Shown piece by piece: positions 11,883 to 21,637 of a stretch of DNA of 64,000 nt. Location of the stretch: positions 22,844,435-22,908,434 of the forward strand of contig CAMZMU010000089.1 in the NCBI GenBank assembly GCA_947311845.1, read 5' to 3'. The notes beneath the pieces were generated by a model, which ran no database searches, had not been told where the DNA came from, and saw only the letters and a program-made list of their open reading frames with translations. How positions within the stretch are numbered: position 1 is the first letter of the stretch; each line of letters opens with the position of its first letter. The position numbers were made by a program, and so were the translations under genes. Origin of the DNA: Poa pratensis (lineage: Eukaryota > Streptophyta > Magnoliopsida > Poales > Poaceae).

Positions 11883-12734
11883 ACTATTAGTTAATTCCTT
11901 ATATGCTTACATGATGGATCCTAGTATTGTGGGCAATCGTTAACTGTGGTACTGCAAGATCACATTGCTTAAGTTTGTAGGCATGCTTAAGTTTCAAGTT
12001 TGAACTACCATGGGTACATTTAAGTGTCTAAGCTGGCAGAACTACCGAAAAGACCGTATCATGTTATCTAACGTTCTATATTATGTTATTAACAATTATG
12101 TGGTTCTGAAGTTTGAATCACTGCTGCAAGATCACACTGTTTACGTTTGGAGGCATACGCATTCTCTTCAGAAAGGGTAGATTTCAGCTACTGTTAGCAT
12201 ATATGTAGGTTTCAAGTTTCAGCTACCAAGAGTATATTTAAGTGTCTAAGCTAGCAGAACTGCTGAATATACTAGTTGTATTATTTATCATGTTAGGTAA
12301 TTAATGTTCTGTATTATCATCTATTCATTGTTGTTATAGTCAACACTCAACACACCTGTGTGGTTTTGAAATCTGAATATTAGTAGACCTGCTTTGTTGC
12401 ATATCTACGGAGCCTTTATCTTTGCTTTGCTTTGGTTCTATAGAGTGTCACCTATGTCAGTTTCGTTCATTATTATCAATGATCATTCTATAGAGAGCTT
12501 TATTTACTAGGTTTCCGGTGCTCTTTGCCATGTTTTTCTTGTACAAAATTACCCCTCTTGGTGTAATAAAGCATGGAAGCCCCCTGAAAGCAGTACATCG
12601 GCCGAAAGGAAGCACCAGGAGCAGGGTTATGCAGTGAAAAACATGTACTGCCGCGTAACAGGAAAACCTTGCAGAAGTTGAATACAATTTATTTCTCCTA
12701 ATTTATAACAGCGAAAAGGTTTTATTTCAATAAT
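11883..12734. repeat. F-box 3' flank module (copy 3), then non-coding spacer
   Basis: 11883-12000 again resembles the family's 3' flank ('agttaattccttatatgcttacatg'). Within it, phrases such as 'caagatcacattgcttaagtttgtaggcatgc' recur in altered form near 12128, so the flank is internally duplicated. 12330-12734 shows no gene or recognisable repeat. Confidence 0.5.
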
Positions 12735-12774
12735 GTTGATATGGCCGAGTTGGTCTAAGGTGCCAGATTAAGGT

Positions 12775-12807
<33 letters not shown>

Positions 12808-12815
12808 TGTCAACA
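12735..12815 (+). tRNA. tRNA-Leu (anticodon AAG)
   Basis: The 81-nt cloverleaf fits a class II leucine tRNA. The acceptor stem GTTGATA pairs with TGTCAAC (one G-T pair), with discriminator A at 12815. The D region is GGCCGAGTTGGTCTAAGG. The anticodon stem CCAGA/TCTGG encloses the loop TTAAGGT, placing AAG at positions 34-36. A variable arm follows, then the T arm GTGGG-TTCAAAT-CCCAC. The internal promoter boxes A and B needed by RNA polymerase III are therefore present. I see no intron. It decodes CUU/CUC-type leucine codons after A34 modification. Confidence 0.93.
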
Positions 12816-12899
12816 TCTATTTTCTTTTTTTTTGTTACAGCACGGGCGTGGGTTCAAATCCCACTGTCAACATCTATTTTCTTTTTTTTGTTACAGCAC
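12787..12899 (+). repeat. 57-bp tandem duplication of the tRNA 3' half and its terminator
   Basis: The segment starting GGGCGTGGGTTCAAATCCC at 12787 recurs at 12844. The second copy contains the variable/T arm, the acceptor 3' strand, the T-run and 'gttacagcac', but no 5' half. It contains a B box without an A box, so it should not make a tRNA. Confidence 0.85.
12819..12833 (+). terminator. RNA polymerase III terminator of the tRNA-Leu
   Basis: Four bases after the discriminator base comes a T-rich tract, including nine consecutive T at 12825-12833, the usual pol III stop signal. Confidence 0.75.
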
Positions 12900-12918
12900 A
12901 ATTGTTTTCACTCTTTTT

Positions 12919-13140
12919 GATCTAGTAATCTGATGATTCTTCTTACTCTTTTCATCTAGTAATATTTTTTTAGATCATCTAGTAATCTGATGTTTTTACT
13001 CTTTTGATCTAGTAATCTGATGATTCTTCTTACTCTTTTCATCTAGTAATATATTTTTAGATCATCTAGTAATCTGATGTTTTTACTCTTTTGATCTAGT
13101 AATCTGATGATTCTTCTTACTCTTTTCATCTAGTAAATTA
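12919..13140 (+). repeat. 87-bp minisatellite, about 2.6 units
   Basis: Unit starts 'gatctagtaatctgatgatt' lie at 12919, 13006 and 13093, exactly 87 bases apart. Each unit holds the sub-motif 'tctagtaat' several times. A diverged further copy of the motif is seen near 13237-13285. Confidence 0.85.
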
Positions 13141-13285
13141 TAAACATCAGTTAATCTTTTCTTCATCTGCAATTCATTTTACTGTTTTTTTGAAAGACCC
13201 ATTTTTTTTTGTTACACTGCAATTGCTTTCACTCCTTTGATCTAGTAAGTAATCTGCTGATTCTTGTTAATATTTTCATCTAGTA

Positions 13286-13614
13286 AATAATAATGTGATG
13301 GTTATCCTATTGTCTTGGCATGCATGCAATTCTTTCATTGCAAACGACCGATTTGCATTAGATACAGAATGAACATCCATAATCGTCGAGAGCAAAAATA
13401 ATTTCTCGGTCGACGGAAACAGAGGATCCAAAACGAAGAAGGAAGAAAAAAAAAACTTTCCCCTTTCCCTGCACACTGCACACCACCAACGAACAAACTA
13501 AAACAAGAAGCCCTCTAACACCGGAGACGCCGGCGGCCGTCGGTTAGCCGACTCGCCGCGCGTGCGCACGAGGGCGTATGGTATTGGTATGGACGTGTGG
13601 TGTGGGCGCGATCG
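13286..13614. other. Non-coding stretch downstream of the small minus-strand gene
   Basis: No coding signal is recognised. As the neighbouring gene runs on the minus strand and stops at 13615, this stretch should include its 3' untranslated region. Confidence 0.35.
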
Positions 13615-13998
13615 TCACGCGCCGTGCTTCTTGCCCATCTCGTGTAGGCCGGCGCCGACGCTGCCGCGGTGGAGCCTGCACCGGAACGACCCGGCGTGCG
13701 TCGTCGGCGAGCAGAGGCACGCCCGCGGGCTCGCCAGCAGCATTGTGTGCTTCGGCGCCTGCGACGACGCCGCGGGTGTCTTCACCATCACCGCAGGCGC
13801 CTCCCCGCCGACGCCCTTGCCCGGGCCGGCGTGGACGACATGGAGGTGGTGGGGCTTCTTCTCTGGCATGGCAATCTTCTTCACCACCACCACCGGCCTG
13901 TGCAACTGCTCCTCCTTGCCGATGACGGCGACGGCGGCGGAGATCTTGGCCGGCCTGGATCGATCGACCTCTACCTGATCAAACCAAGAACATGTCAC
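13615..13998 (-). CDS. Small plant protein with CLCSPTTHAGSFRCRLHR motif
   Basis: A 127-residue frame on the minus strand ends in the block ACLCSPTTHAGSFRCRLHR (residues about 95-113), then a basic C-terminus GLHEMGKKHGA. This Cys-rich block near the C-terminus is a hallmark of a family of short serine-rich plant proteins of unknown biochemical role. Residues 16-75 are rich in K, V, P and H, without a signal peptide or membrane segment. The start at 13998 is the first Met in frame; a splice acceptor (TTTGATCAG) directly after the sixth codon leaves open that the true first exon lies further upstream. The frame is intact and GC-rich, unlike its AT-rich surroundings. The motif recognition is confident; the function is not. 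Confidence 0.7.
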   Translation of the reverse strand: MTCSWFDQVEVDRSRPAKISAAVAVIGKEEQLHRPVVVVKKIAMPEKKPHHLHVVHAGPGKGVGGEAPAVMVKTPAASSQAPKHTMLLASPRACLCSPTTHAGSFRCRLHRGSVGAGLHEMGKKHGA

Positions 13999-15440
13999 AA
14001 ATTTCTGCCAACGTCCAGATTCTGGACCGAAACCTTTTCACACAACCCCAAAAAATAAAATCTCAAGAGATTAATCTATGTTTTGTCAAGAAATGGAAAG
14101 ATGCAAATGATGAAGTCGTGAGATTTCAATTAGTTACCTTCGCCGAAATGAAACACTAATGTGCAGTTAATTGTGGATCCTTATGTCAGCCTAAGTTAAA
14201 TTACTGTACGGGTTGTAGTGGTATAAGCAGTAACAAAGTGGGGAGGGAGGTAACAAAAGGGGTGCTTTGTCGATGCATTGGCCTATTTAAAGCAACGTAA
14301 CAGCTACACAAGCTATTTTTATCACCTATCCCTAATTCGTTGGCGCCACTTATGGATCGGATATATCCATATAGAAGCACAGTCCAATATAAGGAGTCAG
14401 CGAGACTATTTTTGGTTGGAGTGATTTCGCTACAGATATGTGTGGGTACTGGGTACCCATCCTCATTGTTCCCCATGATCCAACCAAGTAGAACACATCT
14501 CCCTTTGGATGAAACCAACAGGGTCTCACACAAGAGAAGTATCTATGGCTTCATCGAAAACTATAAACCAAAATCCAAATAAAATGCATCTTAGACCCAG
14601 CATCATCCTTCACAAAACCTGTAACATATCAGAAAAGAAAACCTTTTTTACAGTATGAGAATTTGGCCCAGTTGTTCCTTCAATTTGAAGTGATCAAGCC
14701 AGCACTGTCAGGTAAATGTATCTTTGACTATTTAGACAGTGATTTCACTACATTCATGTGGGGCACGCAAATGTATCTGAACTATTTAGGCAGTGGTTTC
14801 ACTATTTGTCTGTGGGTCCTTGAAATGTAGCGTAGTTATTAGGGAGAGGTTTCCTACGACTGCGGTACTGAAAAATGTACAGAACACATTTCTGCAATTT
14901 CCAGAGGGCTCAGTTCACGTCGACGGTAATCTAACTCCACAAAGTAGGCATCGGACGAAATGTTCTTTCTCTCGCCCCATAAAGTGTGGCGTTTGGTGAA
15001 GCACAGCCTTTTCAACGACTTTGCGCTTCGGTTAAACCTGGCGAATTGTCAGACGAAAGTGTCCGTTTGGATTCAAATACTTCAGCTTCTCATATATCAG
15101 ATTACCATATGCAAGAAAATCATTAACATATAGTAAACCAGGACGCCCATGGAACTCTCTAACTTCAAGCGCGTAATGAATTGGAAGAATGTACGTACAC
15201 ACACTTTATAAATCATGACATGCATACGAGAACTTTGAATTACTCATATCCGTTTACGTAGTGCAGAGACGTCAACTGTTAGAATATTAAGCAATTTTCA
15301 GATGAATTACGCGCCGGTAACAACTCTACTCGTTGTGTAGCAATGTATTCCAATGTGTGAGACACTCAAAATACTTGGCGGTGCAGTTGGCCGATCTTTC
15401 ATCCTCTATGGAGAGAAGGAGTCGAGTATATGAGTGTGTA
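13999..15440. other. Intergenic stretch without recognised genes
   Basis: Only short non-homologous open frames occur on either strand. A degenerate direct repeat of about 60 bp is seen at 14700-14815 ('aatgtatcttgactatttag' type, with 'cagtg(a/g)tttcacta'). The bases just left of 14100 should hold the promoter of the 13.6-kb gene. Confidence 0.35.
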
Positions 15441-17366
15441 GGGGAGCGTTTGGTAGCCTGCAGATAGGCAGGCCAGGCCCGCCAGCTGCAAAGGCCCGAC
15501 GTTTGGTTGCCTGGGCGACCTCCCGGGTCAGGCCAGCACGCTCATCAAAGCATCGTCGGGCCAGGCCCTGGAGGCACGGTCAGATCGAGCGTGCCCCTGG
15601 AGCCAGACTCGTTCTCTCCCCCGCGGCTGCAATTTTCCTCCCCCGCCTGCAGGAGCTCGTGCGACCATGGAGATGGCGGGAGCCTGCACGCTGCAGCGAA
15701 AAAGAGGCGGGAGAAATTCGGTCACCTCCCGCCGAAAACTCCACCCTATTTACACCCTCTCCGGTCACCGCCCAATCTCAAACCACCATTTCCCCCTCCT
15801 ACCGAGCTCTCACCTCCAGTCGGCGAGGAGGTAAGCGGCGCAGTCTTCTCCGTCGGCGGCAACGGCGGTTGTGGCTGCTACGGCGATGGGAGTTGCTCTT
15901 CTTCCTCGACGTGTTCTCCTTCGTCCTCAACTGCACCGATGGCTGTAAGTAGAAAACCCTTTTCCTGACCTAGATCTCCACTTCCTTTGAGCATCTTGTA
16001 GATCGTTGAGCATGTGTAGCATCTCGTAGATCGTTGAGCATGTGTAGCATCTTGTAGATCTGTGAGCATGTGTAGGAATTTGTAGAATCTGTTAGATCGT
16101 TGAGCTGCTGTTCGTGACTTTCATTTGTAGTGTACAATCTGTTAGATCTGTAGTACCTTTTGTACAAGCAGCTGATGCAAAAGATGTTATACTAGATGCT
16201 GATGTGTATCTACTTTTGTTGTATGGTACAATCTGTTATATCTCCACTTCATTTTGTTTCTTTTGTTGTTGTTGCTTTTGTCATCGATGTTTAGGTCGTG
16301 TACTCCTGTTTCTCAAAGCTTTCATGATGTTCTATGCGTCACCGATGTAGGATTCCGCCGACAACCTTAGTCAGACCCTGATCCCCATTGGGGACCTCAG
16401 ATCCCTTCATGGGTTGAGGACTCCCAGCTGGAGATGCCAGTACCTCCTGTTGATCCGGCTAGTAGTATGGTTGTGCAAGAGTATATTGCCTCCCTGGATG
16501 CGGCCGCGAAAGCCAAGGTGGCGAAGGCTAAGGTAGGGGTCAAGATGATGATGATGATGTACATTTTGGCTTAGCTAGGGCTTAAAAACTTCTCTTATGG
16601 CTGTATATTTTGATGAGGTGGTATATACTAACCCCTCTTGTGATGATGCTGGTGGTAGGATGACACCCACTTTTTGATGTGGTGGTAGTTTAACACCATA
16701 GTGATAGGATGAACTTATGATCCTCCTTTTTAATGATCATGCATGCTGCTCTACTTTTATGAATTGCTTTCAACTAAATGATGAATTCATGTGTATTCAT
16801 TAACCTCTTATGTTTGTACTCTGTTCATAGATGAACTGGTATGTCATCTACATAGGGAGGCGTCCAGGAGTGTACAACTCCTGGAGAACCTGCCAGGATC
16901 AAGTCGTTGGCTTCTCTAACAACAGCTACGAAGGGTTCGAAACATTGGATGAAGCACAACACAGCTACTCCAACTTCCCGAGTCACCAGAACGATATCGA
17001 AGATCATGCGGGTGGAGGCAATTTGATGCTGGGCCAGATGATGCTTGCCCAACAGGTGATAGCCTAGATGGACAACGATGTCAAGCCTAGCAGCATCAAA
17101 GACTTTGTCATCGTAGTTCTTGTTGTGGTGATCATTAAGCTCCTGCTATTCTAGATGGCAGTGCATTATGTTATGCTGTAATGCGGTGAAGACTGGTAAG
17201 CTCACCATATTTGAACTTGGGCAACCCTAGTGCGACTACGGCGTGCAACCAAACACGCTGCCTTTGCTTCTACCGAGCTAACTACCACAGTTTGCATGTA
17301 ACCAAACATTGTGTGCTGGTTTCCCAACCCGATGCAGCCATAGCTCATTCAGGCCACCAAACGCCC
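15441..17366 (+). mobile_element. TIR-bounded DNA element carrying an RNase H1-N-like gene
   Basis: The left end GGGGAGCGTTTGGTAGCCTG (15441) and the right end, read on the other strand as GGGCGTTTGGTGGCCTG (ending 17366), form imperfect inverted repeats of about 17 bases. 'Gtttggt'-type ends are common in grass DNA elements, including PIF/Harbinger-related ones, but I cannot see a clean TTA/TNA target duplication (left flank gta, right flank tga), so the superfamily is open. No transposase is encoded, so it would be non-autonomous. Its cargo is the spliced gene described next. The right end abuts a truncated LINE. Confidence 0.55.
15939..17154 (+). pseudogene. RNase H1 N-terminal (hybrid-binding/viroplasmin-like) domain protein, mobile-element borne
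   Basis: Exon 1 ends ATGGCT|GTAAGT at 15944 after a GC-rich leader. Exon 2 (16351-16532) encodes DSADNLSQT, then in a frame one base off PHWGPQIPSWVEDSQLE and a VQEYIASLDAAAKAKVAKAK tail; a missing base near 16380 breaks it. Exon 3 (16831-17154) begins NWYVIYIGRRPGVYNSW and continues with CQDQVVGF and YEGFETLDEA. This is the conserved W/Y..GR.PGVY.SW..C..QV.GF pattern of the RNase H1 N-terminal domain, which binds RNA-DNA hybrids. A TAG at 17065-17067 is followed in frame by DNDVKPSSIKDF and a hydrophobic tail VIVVLVVVIIKLLLF ending at 17154. No catalytic RNase H domain is present. Confidence 0.65.
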
Positions 17367-17379
17367 TGAACAACGTGCA

Positions 17380-20300
17380 TGAGAGTTGGCTGGAAATACA
17401 GTGGATGGTGGTGTGCTTGCTAGATTGGCGAATATGCATGAGCAATTGCATGCATGGGACAGTAGGGTGCTGCGGAAGCCGAAGAGGCGGCTATGTAAAG
17501 CACAACGTGATTTTGAGAGAGTAATGAATGGGCCTATTTATGATGAAAGTGAACGTAGTACAACAAAAGAATTGGCAAATCTTATAGAACTTCTTTTAGA
17601 GCAAGACGAGATCCATTGGGCGCAGCGTTCACGGGCAAATTGGTTGCAGTTTGGAGATAGGAATACGGCTTTCTTTCATAATTTTGCTACGGCTAGACGG
17701 AAGAAGAATACAATTAAAAAGCTGAAAGGAAGTGACAATGCTTGGGTGGAAGGTACGATGCTATTAAAGCCTTTGATTCAAAATTACTTTGCTAATATGT
17801 TTTCTACTGAAGTTCATGTTACAGATCCGGCTGTGCTAGAAAAGATCCAACCAAAGGTAACTCTGGATATGAATGATAAATTACTTGCACCTTTTTCGAC
17901 TGATGATGTTAAGAAAGCTGTGTTTAGTATTGGAGATTTTAAAGCACCTGGTCCGGATGGGTTACATGCTATTTTTTGTAAGAAGTTTTGGAGTGTTTAT
18001 GGAGAGGAGATTACACAGGAAATTTTGCAGTCGTTTAATACAGGTGTGATCCCAGATGGATGGAATGATACGACGGTGGTTCTTATTCTAAGACAGATGA
18101 TCCGGAGGTAATTACACAATTCTGTCCTATTAGCCTTTGTAATGTCATTTATAAAATTATCTCCAAGATGTTGGCGTTAAGGTTGAAAGCTATTCTACCG
18201 GAGGTTATTTCCCCTATGCAAAGTGCATTTGTTCCGGGTCGTCTGATTACAGATAATGTTTTGGTCGCATATGAGAGTGTTCATTGCATAAAGAAGAAGA
18301 GGTGTGGAAATACAGGTTATTGTGCGGTCAAGCTTGACATGCATAAAGCTTATGACCGTGTTGAGTGGGTGTTCCTAGAAAATATGATGAGGAAACTGGG
18401 GTTTGCAGATAGATGGATATCAATTATTATGAGCTATGTCAGTTTGGTAAGGCATCAAGTGAGGGTTAATTTGAGGATAAGGATATGTTCACTCCCACTA
18501 GAGGGTTGCGCCTGGGAGATCCGCTATCTCCATATTTGTTTCTCATTTGGTCTATCCAGTCTTTTGTTGCATGAAGAAGAAATTGGTGGCATCGATGGGG
18601 TAAGAGTGTGCAGGAATGCACCATCAGTCTCACATTTACTTTTTGCTGATGATTCTCTTATTCTCATGAAAGCTGATATGACTAATGCAACTTCCTTGCA
18701 ACAAGTTTTGGATACTTATTGTGCAAATTTAGGGCAACTTGTGAGTTTAGCAAAATCAAGTATATTTTTCTCTCCTAATACTAATGTTCTTGTGAGGGCT
18801 GAGATTTGTGAAGCTTTACATATTAATACGGAGGCTCTATCAGATAAATATCTTGGTCTTCCAGCGCTTGTTGGGGCGGATAGAAGTGATTGTTTCTTAC
18901 ACTTTATTGAGCGAATCATTCAGAGAATAAATGGATGGAAGGAGAATCAATTATCAATTGGTGGTAAAGAAATTTTGTTGAAAGCCGTGGCCCAAGCTAT
19001 ATCTGTGTACGCTATGTCGGTGTTTCTGATACCGAAAGGAATTTGCAAACGTATGATGGATGCAATTGCAAGTTTTTGGTGGGGAGATGATGAGAATAGT
19101 AACAAAATGCATTGTTTTGCATGTTGGAAGCTTTGTTATCCGAAAAATGAAGGAGGTATGGGCTTTAGAGATTTTCATTCGTTTAATCTTGCCATGCTCG
19201 CAAAACAAGTGTGGAGACTGGTTAATGATCCTAATTCTCTTTGTGCACGTGTGCTTCGTGCTAAGTATTATCCTGATGGAGATATTTTGAAGGCTGGTTC
19301 TAAAGCTGGATCGTCATTTACTTGGCAGAGTGTGATTGCTGGTTTAGCAACTTTTAAAAGAGGTTTTATTTGGAGAGTTGGCAATGGTGATAGTATTGAT
19401 ATATGGAATGACCCATGGATTCAATCCAGCTCGGATGGAAAGATTATTTCTCCTAGGGGGAATGCGACTGTTACAAAAGTGTTTGAGCATATTGATCCTA
19501 TAACAGCAAACTGGAATATGCAAGTGCTCAACCGAACCTTTAATTCTGTGGATGTTGGGAGGATTTGCCAAATACCTATTAATAGTCAGGGGTTTGATGA
19601 CTTTATTGCCTGGAAGTTTACTAAGCATGGCAGGTATACTGTTCGGTCAGGTACTGTTTGCGGTGGAAGCATGAGTTCGGGCCCAGAGCTGGCCAGCTTG
19701 CACTGCCGGCAAGTTCTGCAAATAACCCGGTGTGGAAAATACTATGGAAATTAAGAATACCAAGCAAAGTAAAAATATTTATTTGGAGGGCTTTACATGG
19801 GATTGTACCCTTAAAATGCATTCTGGCCAATCGTCACATTGGCGACAGTGCAGTTTGTCCAATATGTAGGCATGGTGCGGAAGACATGCTTCACTTATTG
19901 TTTAAATGTCCAGCTGCACAAGAATTGTGGTGAGTCCTTGATCTACAAAGTTTAGTCGATGAGGCATCTATGGTGGACAGATAAGGATCTGCTGTTCTGG
20001 AATATATTCTTCGGTTACAAGATAATTCAATGCCTGGTTTATCATCGGTTAATTTGAAAGAAGTTGTTGCTGTTACTTGTTGGTATCTGTGGTGGCTGAG
20101 ACGACGCCGTGTGCGCAATGAAGATACTCCGTCATATATCAAGTGCAGGATGTCTATATTGGCAATTGTGGCGAATGCGGCTAAGATCTCGAGCAATGAA
20201 AACATGGGGTCAAATGCGACCTGGACTAGACCTCCTCCTAGACAGGTTAAAATTAACGTTGATGCATCTTTCCATGATGATTGTCATGCAGGAGCAACAT

Positions 20301-20825
20301 GGGCTGTCATACGTGATTGTCAAGGAAATTTTATTGCAGCATCAATGATATACTTGCCACATGTTGCTTCGGCCTCAATGGCAGAAGCTTTGGCAATGAA
20401 GGAAGGCCTAAATTTGGCGAATAGACTGGGATTTTGTGCAATACAAGCTGAATCGGACTCCATGGAAACAATTGAAGCATGCAAGGGAGAAGAGGTGTGG
20501 TGGAACGAGTCAGCAGCGATTTTTGCAGACTGTGTTGATCTGGTGGTTTCTATTGGTGCTGTTACTTTTAATCATTGCCCTAGGGAAGAAATGGCGTAGC
20601 ACATGAATTAGCTAGACATAGTTTTTCTGATAAGAATTCCTGTAATTGGGTAGATGATCCTCCTAGCTTTTTAATAGATAAACTACTGAACGATGTAATT
20701 GTGCAGAATGCTTAAAGTAGCAAGTTTAAGACTCACTCTTTTCCTTACCATGTATCTTAGAGGACTGGAAGGTTTTTAATGAGGCGGCTTGCTAGTTTAA
20801 TATATTGGTGGTTATTTTCAAAAAT
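17380..20825 (+). mobile_element. 5'-truncated LINE (non-LTR retrotransposon)
   Basis: The element lacks the endonuclease region and starts directly before the reverse transcriptase. It contains the RT, zf-RVT and RNase H modules in order, and ends with a 3' untranslated part that includes 'ggaaggtttttaatgaggcgg' (20768 on) and an A/T-rich tail near 20815-20832. 5' truncation is the normal outcome of target-primed reverse transcription. Its left edge coincides with the right end of the TIR element at 17366. Confidence 0.85.
17386..20716 (+). pseudogene. LINE ORF2: reverse transcriptase, zf-RVT and RNase H (broken)
   Basis: The RT begins with NWLQFGDRNTAFFHNFATARRK and FKAPGPDGLHAIFCKKFW. A frameshift near 18105 moves the frame to [30 protein letters not shown] and the catalytic FADDSLIL. 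Between about 18470 and 18545 two compensating shifts hide a [16 protein letters not shown] block. After a shift near 19690 the zinc-binding zf-RVT segment follows (VWKILWKLRIPSKVKIFIWR and CPICRHGAEDMLHLLFKCP). After 20220 a plant-type RNase H reads VKINVDASFHDDCHAGATW. The frame would end at TAA 20714-20716. At least four indels make it inactive. Confidence 0.88.
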
Positions 20826-20832
20826 ATATATA

Positions 20833-21511
20833 TGAGACACAACCTGATCTTTTCATTATTATTGTCTTCGAGGTGCCTTCAATATTTCTAATTGCGATAA
20901 CGATTTGCACATTAAGCTTTGATGCATGGTATTCAAATCTAAGATACGAAGTACACCACATGTGCATGCAGTTGGCCAATTAGAATGATACTACTCCGTA
21001 TTATTAAGCTCCAAAATAGTTCATTCTCTTAACCGTTGAGTTGAAAAGTAAAGCATATACAGTTCCATACAATTTGAACAAGCATTCGTAAACACATATT
21101 TTCTCTTCTATTGTCTCCCACTAAGAATTAGCCAATCACTTGACATGAACATGCATGAATCCCAAATGTCTAAAGAGAAGTTTTCCAACACTACAAGTGA
21201 AAATACTGCTCCTTGCTACAAGTATCTCCAAGACGATAATTTCACTTTTGTGATATTTAAGTCCAGGCATTTTAACCTTTAGAAGGTTAGATAAGGAGAC
21301 CTCATCCGGAGGAATGCCTAGAACATGTCGGGCGAATCCAACAAAATGAGATAAGATCGGCTCCACCTTCGTCACCATCCACAGTACGTCTCCAGCTACC
21401 ATTTGATGTCGTGGCAACCGTATTTACTCTATATGGAACGTGTGTGGTTCCCGGTCCCGCTTCTTCATCAATTCATATGGTTGTGAGTAGCCATCTCGTC
21501 TCCGGCCGGCC
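20833..21511. other. Intergenic stretch upstream of the polyamine oxidase gene
   Basis: Mostly AT-rich sequence. A 93-codon minus-strand frame (21136-21417) has exon-like composition, but I recognise no domain in it. The last 100 bases become GC-rich and lead into the TATA box of the next gene. Confidence 0.4.
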
Positions 21512-21521
21512 TTATATATAA
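21512..21521 (+). promoter_or_regulatory. Probable TATA box of the polyamine oxidase gene
   Basis: TTATATATAA lies about 118 bases upstream of ATG 21638 in a GC-rich setting (CCGGCCGGCC directly before it). With a start of transcription 25-35 bases downstream, the leader would be about 90 bases and contain a CAGCTCCAG repeat. Confidence 0.6.
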
Positions 21522-21637
21522 GTGCGCACTGTCTGCCTGCCTGAGCTGGGCCGGAGAGAGCAGAGCAACAGCTCCAGCTCCAGCTTGTGTGTCCCTAAAA
21601 AAAGCTAGTCGAGGTAAGGAGAGATCTAGTGCGAGAG

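Noticed and set aside
12844..12874. Second tRNA-like sequence
   Set aside because: Only the 3' half (B box, acceptor 3' strand) is present; no D arm, no anticodon, no A box.
15434..15952. 172- and 153-codon frames before the RNase H1-N-like exons
   Set aside because: They overlap the GC-rich leader of the mobile-element gene; the splice donor after ATGGCT at 15945 and the lack of any domain make a leader more likely than a coding exon.
21136..21417. 93-codon minus-strand frame upstream of the polyamine oxidase gene
   Set aside because: Composition is plausible for a coding exon, but I recognise no motif and see no clear flanking exons. Left as part of the intergenic region.
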